Of a stretch of DNA of 50,713 bases, positions 33,788 through 40,509 are shown piece after piece (position 1 is the first letter of the stretch; each line of letters begins with the position of its first letter). The position numbers and the translations under genes are program-made. A model generated the notes under the pieces. It saw nothing but the letters and a program-made list of their open reading frames with translations. It was not told the DNA's origin and searched no databases. The DNA comes from an uncultured Oscillospiraceae bacterium (GTDB lineage Bacteria; Bacillota; Clostridia; Oscillospirales; Oscillospiraceae), in assembly GCA_944387775.1 (NCBI GenBank), contig CALXGE010000005.1, positions 1 to 50,713 of the forward strand, read 5' to 3'.

Positions 33788-33838
33788 AGAGCGAGTGCAG
33801 ACAGGGGCCTATGGGCCCTTGGTTGCCTTGCTCTTTTT
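33788..33838 (+). terminator. Leader terminator (candidate attenuator) before the GlpA-like gene
   Basis: AGAGCGAG (33788-33795) pairs with CTTGCTCT (33827-33834), with inner GCA/TGC and GGGGCC/GGGCCC pairings, then TTTTT, GC and TTTTT. No gene lies upstream on this strand; only the operon's own promoter, 30 bp away, feeds it. The hairpin therefore probably stops transcription conditionally. In Bacillus, GlpP with glycerol-3-phosphate prevents termination at such a leader before glpD; a similar control is an inference. Confidence 0.65.
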
Positions 33839-33873
33839 GCTTTTTCAGCGGGTTTTGAAAGGAGAAACGGCTT

Positions 33874-35328
33874 ATGTATGACGTGGTCATCATTGGGGCC
33901 GGTGTGTCCGGCTGTGCTACCGCCAGGGAGCTGGCAAAGTATGAGGCAAAGATCTGCGTAGTGGAGCGGTTTGAGGACGTGTGCTGCGGCACCTCCAAGG
34001 CCAACAGCGCCATCGTCCACGCCGGCTACGACGCCCAGCCCGGGACTCTCATGGCCCGGCTGGATGTGGAGGGCAGCTACCGGATCCCCCAGCTGGCTCG
34101 GGACCTGGACTTCCCCTACCGGAACAACGGCTCCCTGGTGCTGTGCATGGATGAGGAGGATTTGCCCCTCCTCCAGGCCCTCTACGACCGGGGCCGGAAA
34201 AACGGGGTGTCGGCCCTACGGATGGTCACGAGGGAAGACATCCTCGCTATGGAGCCCCATGTCCGGGAGGACGTGGTGGCAGGGATGGAGGCCGCCACCG
34301 GAGGCATCGTGTGTCCCTTTGGCATGAACATCGCCTTTGCGGAGAACGCTGCGGAGAACGGGGTGGAGTTCCGGTTCGACACCGCCGTCACCGGCTTTAC
34401 CCGGACCCGGGAGGGATGGACTGTCCGGACAGACCGGGGGGACATCGAGACCCGCACCGTGGTCAACGCCGCCGGGGTGTACACCGACGTGCTCCACAAC
34501 ATGGTCAGTTCACGAAAGCTCCACATCACGCCCCGCCGGGGGGACTATTACCTGCTGGATAAGACCACCGGCGGCTACGCCCATCACACCCTGTTCCAGC
34601 TCCCGGGTAAGTACGGCAAGGGGATCCTGGTGGCCCCCACGGTCCATGGAAATACCATCGTGGGCCCCACCGCCATCGACATTGCAGACCGGGACGGGGT
34701 GAACACCACCGCCGAGGGGCTGGAGCAGGTGATGCAGAAGGCGGCCAACATTGTAAAGGACGCGCCGCTGCGGCAGGTCATCACTTCCTTTGCCGGCCTC
34801 CGGGCCCACGAGGACGGCCACGAGTTTGTCATCGGCGAGGCGGAGGGGGCTCCCGGCTTCTTCGACTGCGCAGGCATCGAGTCCCCGGGCCTCTCTGCAT
34901 CCCCGGCCATTGGCCACATGGTGGCGGAGCTGGTGCGGGATAAGCTGCTGCTGCGTCGCAAAAAGAGTTTCAAGGCCACACGGCGGGGCATCGTGAACCC
35001 GGCAGAGCTATCCTTTGAGGAGCGCCGGGCCCTCATTGCGGAGAACCCCGCCTACGGGCGGATCATCTGTCGCTGCGAGGGAATCTCCGAAGGGGAGATC
35101 TTGGACGCCATCCACCGGCCTCTGGGAGCCAGAAGTTTGGACGGTGTGAAGCGCCGGGTCCGGGCCGGCATGGGACGGTGCCAGGGGGGCTTCTGCGGCC
35201 CTAAGGTCATGGAGATTTTGTCCCGGGAGCTGGGGGTGCCCATGGAGACCATTACCAAGTCCGGCGGCGGTTCTCGGATGATTTTGGGTAGGGATGAGGA
35301 TGATTTCAGAGAGGAGGCCGGGGTATGA
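33874..35328 (+). CDS. GlpA-like FAD-dependent dehydrogenase with BFD-type iron-sulfur domain
   Basis: A DAO-family flavoprotein of the anaerobic glycerol-3-phosphate dehydrogenase type (COG0579), 484 residues. The FAD-binding GAGVSGCATARELAKYE motif starts at residue 8, and CGTSKANSAIVHAGYD follows as in GlpA/L2HGDH. A C-terminal domain from about residue 395 has CRCEG...CQGGFCGP, cysteines of a BFD-like [2Fe-2S] site. The ATG follows GAAAGGAG. The next two genes overlap by 4 bp each, as in the known clostridial glpA-glpB-DUF1667 clusters. No glycerol kinase or membrane-anchor GlpC is present, so the electron acceptor is unknown. Another 2-hydroxy-acid substrate cannot be excluded. Confidence 0.85.
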   Translation: MYDVVIIGAGVSGCATARELAKYEAKICVVERFEDVCCGTSKANSAIVHAGYDAQPGTLMARLDVEGSYRIPQLARDLDFPYRNNGSLVLCMDEEDLPLLQALYDRGRKNGVSALRMVTREDILAMEPHVREDVVAGMEAATGGIVCPFGMNIAFAENAAENGVEFRFDTAVTGFTRTREGWTVRTDRGDIETRTVVNAAGVYTDVLHNMVSSRKLHITPRRGDYYLLDKTTGGYAHHTLFQLPGKYGKGILVAPTVHGNTIVGPTAIDIADRDGVNTTAEGLEQVMQKAANIVKDAPLRQVITSFAGLRAHEDGHEFVIGEAEGAPGFFDCAGIESPGLSASPAIGHMVAELVRDKLLLRRKKSFKATRRGIVNPAELSFEERRALIAENPAYGRIICRCEGISEGEILDAIHRPLGARSLDGVKRRVRAGMGRCQGGFCGPKVMEILSRELGVPMETITKSGGGSRMILGRDEDDFREEAGV

Positions 35329-36587
35329 AACACTGTGATCTGGTCATTATCGGCGGCGGCCCCGCAGGGCTGGCGGCGGCTGCGGCCGCTCGTGAGGCTG
35401 GTGTAGAGGATATCCTGCTCCTGGAGCGGGACACGGAGCTGGGGGGTATTCTCAATCAGTGCATCCACAGCGGCTTTGGTCTCCACACCTTCCAGGAGGA
35501 GCTCACCGGCCCGGAGTATGCCCAGCGGTATATCCAGAAGGTCCGGGAGCTGGCCATCCCCTGCCTTCTGGACACCATGGTATTGGAGATCTCGCCGGAG
35601 CGGGTGGTGACGGCAGTGAATACTCGGGAGGGGCTGTTTCAGCTCCAGGCTGGGGCGGTGATCTTGGCCATGGGCTGCCGGGAGCGGGCCCGGGGATCAT
35701 TGAACATTCCCGGCTTTCGCCCGGCGGGGATCTACTCCGCCGGTACCGCCCAGCGTCTGGTAAACATGGAGGGCTTTCTGCCGGGGAAGGAAGTGGTGAT
35801 CCTGGGCAGCGGGGACATTGGCCTCATTATGGCCCGGCGGATGACCCTGGAGGGGGCCCACGTCCAGGTAGTGGCGGAGCTGATGCCCTATTCCGGAGGC
35901 CTCAAGCGGAACATTGTCCAGTGCCTGGACGATTTCGATATCCCGCTGAAGCTCAGCCACACGGTGGTGGATATCCAGGGCCGGGAGCGTGTCACAGGCG
36001 TGACGCTGGCCCAAGTGGATGAAAACCGCCGCCCCATCCCTGGCACCGAGGAACACTACGACTGCGACACCCTGCTGCTGTCCTGTGGACTGATCCCGGA
36101 GAATGAGCTGAGCCGGGGGGCGGGGGTGGAGATTTCCCCTGTGACCAACGGGCCGGTGGTGGACGAGAGCCTGGAGACCAGCGTCCCCGGCGTGTTCGCC
36201 TGCGGCAACGTGCTCCACGTCCACGACCTGGTGGACTTTGTCTCCCAGGAGGCGGAGCAGGCAGGCCGCCGGGCGGCCCGGTTCCTCCAAAAGGGAGAGG
36301 AGCGGGGGAGAACTGTCCAACTCGTCGCCGGAAAGGGTGTGCGTTACACAGTGCCCGCCAGAGTGGACCCCCGACGGATGGATAAGGAGCTGACGGTCCG
36401 CTTCCGGGTAGACAACGTGTATAAAAACGCCGCCGTGGTGGTGTCTGCCGAAGGGGAGATCCTCCGGAGGAAGAAAAAGCTGATCCTGACGCCGGGGGAG
36501 ATGGAGGAGATTCGACTCCGCCGGGAGGAACTGCTGGAGCACCCGGAGTGGGAGAAGATCGAAATTTCACTGGAGGTGGCGCCATGA
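35325..36587 (+). CDS. NAD(P)/FAD-dependent oxidoreductase, partner of the GlpA-like protein
   Basis: A 420-residue two-dinucleotide-binding flavoprotein (pyridine nucleotide-disulfide oxidoreductase fold). An N-terminal FAD motif, GGGPAGLAAAAAAREAG, is at residues 10-26. A middle NAD(P) motif, VILGSGDIGLIMARRM, is near residue 160, and ACGNVLHVHDLVD is the second FAD contact. The C-terminal part (about residues 330-420) is specific to this three-gene group. It could pass electrons between the GlpA-like flavin and NAD(H), or to the small cysteine-rich protein that follows. Start and stop overlap both neighbours by 4 bp, indicating a complex with fixed stoichiometry. Confidence 0.85.
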   Translation: MKHCDLVIIGGGPAGLAAAAAAREAGVEDILLLERDTELGGILNQCIHSGFGLHTFQEELTGPEYAQRYIQKVRELAIPCLLDTMVLEISPERVVTAVNTREGLFQLQAGAVILAMGCRERARGSLNIPGFRPAGIYSAGTAQRLVNMEGFLPGKEVVILGSGDIGLIMARRMTLEGAHVQVVAELMPYSGGLKRNIVQCLDDFDIPLKLSHTVVDIQGRERVTGVTLAQVDENRRPIPGTEEHYDCDTLLLSCGLIPENELSRGAGVEISPVTNGPVVDESLETSVPGVFACGNVLHVHDLVDFVSQEAEQAGRRAARFLQKGEERGRTVQLVAGKGVRYTVPARVDPRRMDKELTVRFRVDNVYKNAAVVVSAEGEILRRKKKLILTPGEMEEIRLRREELLEHPEWEKIEISLEVAP

Positions 36588-36952
36588 GCGAGACGAGAAT
36601 ACTGACCTGCATCGGCTGTCCCATGGGCTGCCGCCTGATGGTGACCCTGGAGGGGAAGTCCGTCACCTCTGTGACGGGCAACACCTGCCGCCGGGGGGAC
36701 GACTACGCCCGCCGGGAGGTAACGGCTCCAGCCCGGGTCCTCACTACCACGGTGCCGGTGGTGGGGGGCGTACGTCCCCGGGTGCCGGTAAAGACTGCCG
36801 GGGAGGTGCCAAAGACTATGGTTCTGGCCTGTGCCAGGGCCCTGGCCGGTGTAGAGGTAGCGGCACCGGTCCGCGCCGGGGACGTAGTGTGCCGAGACAT
36901 CCTGGGCACCGGCGTGGATGTAATTGCGGTGCGGGATACGCCCAAAGCGTAA
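36584..36952 (+). CDS. DUF1667 cysteine-rich protein, third subunit of the GlpA-like operon
   Basis: A 122-residue protein of the DUF1667/COG3862 family. The N terminus carries CIGCPMGC (a CxxCxxxC set) and a further cysteine in GNTCRRGDDYARRE, a spacing suggesting an iron-sulfur or metal site. A conserved APARVLTTTVPV stretch and a C-terminal Cys in VVCRDILGTGVDV follow. The family is almost always found right after GlpA-like and GlpB-like genes, as here, so it is probably an electron-transfer or assembly subunit. Its exact function is not known to me. It overlaps the upstream gene (ATGA) with GGAGG before the start. Confidence 0.85.
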   Translation: MSETRILTCIGCPMGCRLMVTLEGKSVTSVTGNTCRRGDDYARREVTAPARVLTTTVPVVGGVRPRVPVKTAGEVPKTMVLACARALAGVEVAAPVRAGDVVCRDILGTGVDVIAVRDTPKA

Positions 36953-36975
36953 AAGACAGTATATAAAGATGTATG

Positions 36976-37029
36976 AAAACAGCGCTCCACCTGTTTGCGG
37001 GAAATGAATCCCGGGCAGGTGGGGCGCTG
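36976..37029 (-). terminator. Terminator of the PRK06851-type ATPase gene
   Basis: On the minus strand, CAGCGCCCCACCTG pairs with CAGGTGGAGCGCTG (one wobble), followed by TTTTC. The loop contains a smaller CCCGGG...CCCG pairing. The plus strand lacks a T run beyond it, so any effect on the DUF1667 side is weaker. Confidence 0.7.
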
Positions 37030-37054
37030 CTCTGCTATGGGCGGTAGGGGTGTG

Positions 37055-38128
37055 TCACAGATAGCTCTTGATCCGCTCCAACTCCCGGACGGTGATCTCG
37101 TCGGCTTTGGTGAAATCCACGTTGGGCTGATACACCGCTTCCAGGGCGTCGTGGGACCGCTTGGCATCGGCCAGGGCCTCTACCGCCTCTTGGCGGAGGG
37201 CTGCCGCCATCCGGTTGGTGAAGCGCAGCCGGGAGCGGTATTGCCGGTAGTGGGCGGCGGGGACCATGGCGTCGATACGGATGCGGCGATAGGCGCTGCC
37301 TTCATAGCGCATGCCTTCCCGGGAGGTGACGAAGGCCAGACCCAGCTCCGGCAGCAGCAGGTGATGGATACGCTCGATGTGCTCCGGGTCGGGGCAGATG
37401 ATGGAATAAAAGCCCCGGCCTCTGGCGGCGGCATGAATCTGCTCCAGCAAGGGAGCCGCCAGATCGTAGCTGTCCTGAAGCTGGTAGACCTTGGGGCACA
37501 GGGAAGCCGCGGTATCGAAGCGCCAGAGGACGCCTTTGCAGGTGGGGCTGCCCAGGAAACGGTACTGGTCCGGCCTGCCCTCGCCCTTGCCCCGCAGCTC
37601 CCGGCTGATGATCCCCTCGCCCCGGCGGCGCAGCTTATCCCGGTCCAGACCCTCCGCTGCCAGTGTGGCCGCGCTGTCTGCCATCCCCCTGGCTGCGGCC
37701 AAAGCCCGGAAGGCCTGCTGGTAGGCGGCGGAGCAGGCTGTGGTGTAGCGGATGATCTCCTCCCGGTGGGCCTTGGCGGCGGCCACATCGTAACACACAC
37801 CCAGATCCACATACCGCTCCACGGCGGCGGGGTAGCGAGGCTCCACTACATGGGGTGCAGTGCCGTCTACGATGGCAGTGCGGAGCCGGGGAAAGTGTAC
37901 GCCGTCCAGGGAGGTGGGGTCTCCGGAGCAATAGAGATACTCTACCGCCTCCCCCTCCTCCTCCATGGCTGCGCCGATGGTTTTCATCATGGTAGATTTG
38001 CCGGCGCCGGGACCGCCCTTGAGCACCAGCAGGTCGTGGTACTGCTCCGGGGCACAGAACTGGGGAAACAGGCTCTGGAAGCCCCGCCCGCTGTTGGCCC
38101 CCAGAAAGAAATGCGTGGAATTCGTCAT
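37055..38128 (-). CDS. PRK06851-type P-loop ATPase, second module degenerate
   Basis: A 357-residue protein with a Walker A motif KGGPGAGKST (residues 37-46) and an early FFLGANSGRGF segment. It appears to be a tandem repeat: the order FLG..., nucleotide-binding strand, then C..DP...LPEL..A recurs from about residue 185 (RFLGSPTCKG; ICPDPEHIERIHHLLLPELGLAFV). In the second copy, however, the Walker A position reads QLQDSYDLAAPLLEQI, with no GxxGxGK. Family members usually show two P-loops as I recall them, and their function is unknown. ATG 38128 follows GGGAGGAG; an upstream in-frame start has no ribosome site. It is a single-gene unit. Confidence 0.78.
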   Translation of the reverse strand: MTNSTHFFLGANSGRGFQSLFPQFCAPEQYHDLLVLKGGPGAGKSTMMKTIGAAMEEEGEAVEYLYCSGDPTSLDGVHFPRLRTAIVDGTAPHVVEPRYPAAVERYVDLGVCYDVAAAKAHREEIIRYTTACSAAYQQAFRALAAARGMADSAATLAAEGLDRDKLRRRGEGIISRELRGKGEGRPDQYRFLGSPTCKGVLWRFDTAASLCPKVYQLQDSYDLAAPLLEQIHAAARGRGFYSIICPDPEHIERIHHLLLPELGLAFVTSREGMRYEGSAYRRIRIDAMVPAAHYRQYRSRLRFTNRMAAALRQEAVEALADAKRSHDALEAVYQPNVDFTKADEITVRELERIKSYL

Positions 38129-38185
38129 GGGTTCTCCTCCCGCTCTCATAAATTCTCTTTCCACAATATGCGGCGGGAGAGCACT

Positions 38186-38338
38186 TTGACAAAAGAAGGA
38201 CAGGCAGTATAGTCCAACAGTACCGAATATGGAAAGCTTTCCGGAAGCAGGGGTGCGGTGGGGTATAGTCCTGATTCAGCGCCGGGCAAAAGGGACCGGA
38301 GGAGACAGCAGTATTGCCGTCTCCTCCGGTCCTCTTTT
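38186..38338 (+). ncRNA. Candidate small RNA with own promoter
   Basis: The 239-bp gap between two minus-strand genes holds a plus-strand promoter, TTGACA (38186-38191), 16-bp spacer, TATAGT (38208-38213). About 80 bp later is a stem-loop ending in CTCTTTTC. Transcription from about 38219 to 38338 would yield an RNA near 120 nt. A 61-codon frame starts at 38229 but lacks a ribosome site and runs past the hairpin. The -10 overlaps a minus-strand TATACT (38211-38206) that may serve the ATPase gene, so the plus-strand signal could be accidental. Confidence 0.3.
38288..38338. terminator. Bidirectional hairpin, terminator of pap
   Basis: A perfect 14-bp stem, GGACCGGAGGAGAC (38293-38306) and GTCTCCTCCGGTCC (38319-38332). 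On the minus strand it is followed by CTTTTGCCC, and on the plus strand by TCTTTTC. Its main job is to end the minus-strand transcript of the polyphosphate:AMP phosphotransferase. Confidence 0.8.
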
Positions 38339-38367
38339 CAATATGTGGACAGCCTGGAGATGCCTCC

Positions 38368-39834
38368 TTACAGTGCCTTCTCCAGGGCGTGGATCACAGC
38401 CTCCATGGCCTTGATCCTTGCGTAGCGCTTGTCCACCGACTCCAGGATAATCCATGGGGCGTTGCGGGTATTGGTCTTCTGTAGCATTTCGTTGATGGCG
38501 ACCTCGTAGGCGTCCCATTTCTCCCGGTTGCGCCAGTCCTCGTCGGTAATCTTCCAGCGCTTCTCCGGGGTGTTCTCCCGGTCCTGGAACCGCTGCAGCT
38601 GAGTGTCCTTGTCGATTTGTACCCAGAACTTCAGCACCACCGTTCCCGCGTCGGTGAGCTCCCGCTCGAATTCGTTGATCTCGTCGTAAGCCCGCTTCCA
38701 GTCGTCCTCGGTGCAGAAGCCCTCCAGCCGCTCCACCATTACCCGGCCATACCAGCTGCGGTCAAAGATGGCGATGTGGCCGGTCTTGGGCAGACGGGTC
38801 CAGAACCGCCAGAGGTACTGGCGATGGAGCTCGTCGGGAGTGGGACTGGCGATAGGCAGTACCTCGCAGCCCCGGGGGTCAAGAGCGGAGGCCAGGCGCT
38901 TGATGTTGCCGCCCTTGCCGGCGGCGTCCCAGCCCTCGTAGGCGATGACCACCGGCACCTGCTTGCGGTAGAGCTCGTTGTGGAGATCCGCCAGCTTCTT
39001 GCGGCAGCGCTTGAGGGCCTTGCGGTAGTCCTCCTCGTCCATGGTCTTGTCCAGCTTTACCTCGCTGAGGAGGGGGATGGGCTCCAGAGGCCAGGCACGG
39101 GGTGGCTGTTCCACCTGGGGGCGGTTCTTGATGGCGGCGGTGATCTGGTCGTAGAGCCAGTCCGCTGCGGCCAGCTGGGACCGCACAGCGTCGGTGCCGT
39201 CGATGACCTTCCAGGGGGCGAAGGGGAAGTCTGTGGCGGTGAGGTACTCGTCAAAGGCCTCCAGGGCAGCGTCGTAGTTCTTGTTCTGCTTGCGGTCGTT
39301 TTCCCCCACCCGCCAGGCGGTGTCCTTGTCCTCCAGCAGCTTCTCCAGCCGCCGGCTCTGGGTGTCCTCGCTGATGTAGAGGAACAGCTTCACCAGAAGA
39401 TAGCCGCCGGCGGCCAGCTGCCGCTCAAAGACCCGGATGCTCTCCAGCCGCCGGGTATACTCCTGGTCGGAGAGGTCCCGGCGCATCCGCTCCCGTACGG
39501 TCTCGTCCATCCAGCCGGAGTCCAGAAAGAGGATCTTCCCCTCCTCGGGGATGGTCTCGAAGTGGCGCTTGAGGAAGGGCCAGCGCCGCTCCTCCTCCGT
39601 GGGCATCCCCACGCTGCGGACCTTGAAGAACCGGGGATCCAGCTCTCGGATGAGGGAGTGGATGACGCTGCCTTTTCCGGCGGCCCCCCAGCCCTCCACC
39701 AGGACGATGATGGGGAGCTTCGCCTCCTTGATGGGCTGCTGCAGGGCGGCCAGAGCCTCCCGGCGCTCCTTGAGGAGCTTCCGGCAGGCGTGGGTGTCCC
39801 GCTGATCGGCCCCGAAGATCCAGTTTTTCAGCAT
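38368..39834 (-). CDS. pap: Polyphosphate:AMP phosphotransferase (two PPK2 domains)
   Basis: Class II PPK2 enzyme expected to phosphorylate AMP to ADP with polyphosphate as donor. The 488-residue chain contains two PPK2 domains. The first (about residues 30-240) has EGWGAAGKGS and FLDSGWMDETVRERM. The second (about residues 275-485) has EGWDAAGKGGNIKRL and FDRSWYGRVMVERLEG. In studied two-domain enzymes only the C-terminal domain is active, consistent with the altered first-domain lid here. ATG 39834 follows GGAGGAG. It ends the BMP-like / phosphoesterase / pap unit, 84 bp after the phosphoesterase. With PPK1 at 31439-33583 it completes a polyphosphate store-and-spend pair. Confidence 0.92.
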   Translation of the reverse strand: MLKNWIFGADQRDTHACRKLLKERREALAALQQPIKEAKLPIIVLVEGWGAAGKGSVIHSLIRELDPRFFKVRSVGMPTEEERRWPFLKRHFETIPEEGKILFLDSGWMDETVRERMRRDLSDQEYTRRLESIRVFERQLAAGGYLLVKLFLYISEDTQSRRLEKLLEDKDTAWRVGENDRKQNKNYDAALEAFDEYLTATDFPFAPWKVIDGTDAVRSQLAAADWLYDQITAAIKNRPQVEQPPRAWPLEPIPLLSEVKLDKTMDEEDYRKALKRCRKKLADLHNELYRKQVPVVIAYEGWDAAGKGGNIKRLASALDPRGCEVLPIASPTPDELHRQYLWRFWTRLPKTGHIAIFDRSWYGRVMVERLEGFCTEDDWKRAYDEINEFERELTDAGTVVLKFWVQIDKDTQLQRFQDRENTPEKRWKITDEDWRNREKWDAYEVAINEMLQKTNTRNAPWIILESVDKRYARIKAMEAVIHALEKAL

Positions 39835-39918
39835 GACAACTCCTCCTTCTTTTATAAATGATTCCAGATAAAGCCGTGGGTGAACGAGCATATGCGGCAG
39901 CGGAGGAATCCGCCGCCG

Positions 39919-40509
39919 TTACAGCTCCAGGATATACCGCTCGTAGGCGTTGACGACCCGGGTGGTCCCGTAGATGCTCTCCCGCTGAATGTTATGGCCA
40001 TAGTTGAGGTGGGTGTGGCCATGGAGGAACAGTGCGGGGTGGTATTTGTCCAGCAGCTGATTGAAGGCGGAAAAGCCCATATGGGCCAGATCGTGGCAGT
40101 CCACCATATCCTGACCGGGGGCGTGAGTGAGCAGAATGTCAAAGCCCTTTTTGAAAAAGAGTTTGGGGGCAAGTTTCCGTACCCGCCAGGTCATTTGCCG
40201 GTTGGTGTACTGGTGGATGCCATCCTTGTAGCGCATAGAGCCCCCCAGGCCCAGGATCCGGATCCCCTCGTGTTCATAGAGTTGTCCATCGATGCAGATG
40301 CACCCCAGAGGAGGATTTTTTTCATACCGGTCGTCGTGGTTGCCGTGGACATAGAGGACGGGGCAGTGGGCGAATGTGGCAATGAAAGAGAGATATTCCG
40401 CCTTGAGATCCCCGCAGGAGAGGATGAGGTCGATGCCGTCCAGCTTGTCCCGGGTGAAGTAGTCCCAGAGATAGGGAGACTCGTGGTCGGATAAAGCCAG
40501 TATTCTCAT
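39919..40509 (-). CDS. Calcineurin-like metallophosphoesterase
   Basis: A 196-residue metallophosphoesterase. Metal-ligand motifs are in the standard order: SDHES (an Asp-x-His variant) at residues 7-11, SCGDLKAEY near residue 31, VHGNHDDR near residue 54, LTHAPGQD near residue 127, and LHGHTHLNYG near residue 163. The first motif carries Asp and His as usual. Substrate is unknown; the family includes phosphodiesterases, nucleases and protein phosphatases. It starts inside the end of the upstream BMP-like gene (ATGA overlap), with a weak ribosome site (AAAGGCGG), so it is probably translated by coupling. The two products may act together. Confidence 0.85.
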   Translation of the reverse strand: MRILALSDHESPYLWDYFTRDKLDGIDLILSCGDLKAEYLSFIATFAHCPVLYVHGNHDDRYEKNPPLGCICIDGQLYEHEGIRILGLGGSMRYKDGIHQYTNRQMTWRVRKLAPKLFFKKGFDILLTHAPGQDMVDCHDLAHMGFSAFNQLLDKYHPALFLHGHTHLNYGHNIQRESIYGTTRVVNAYERYILEL

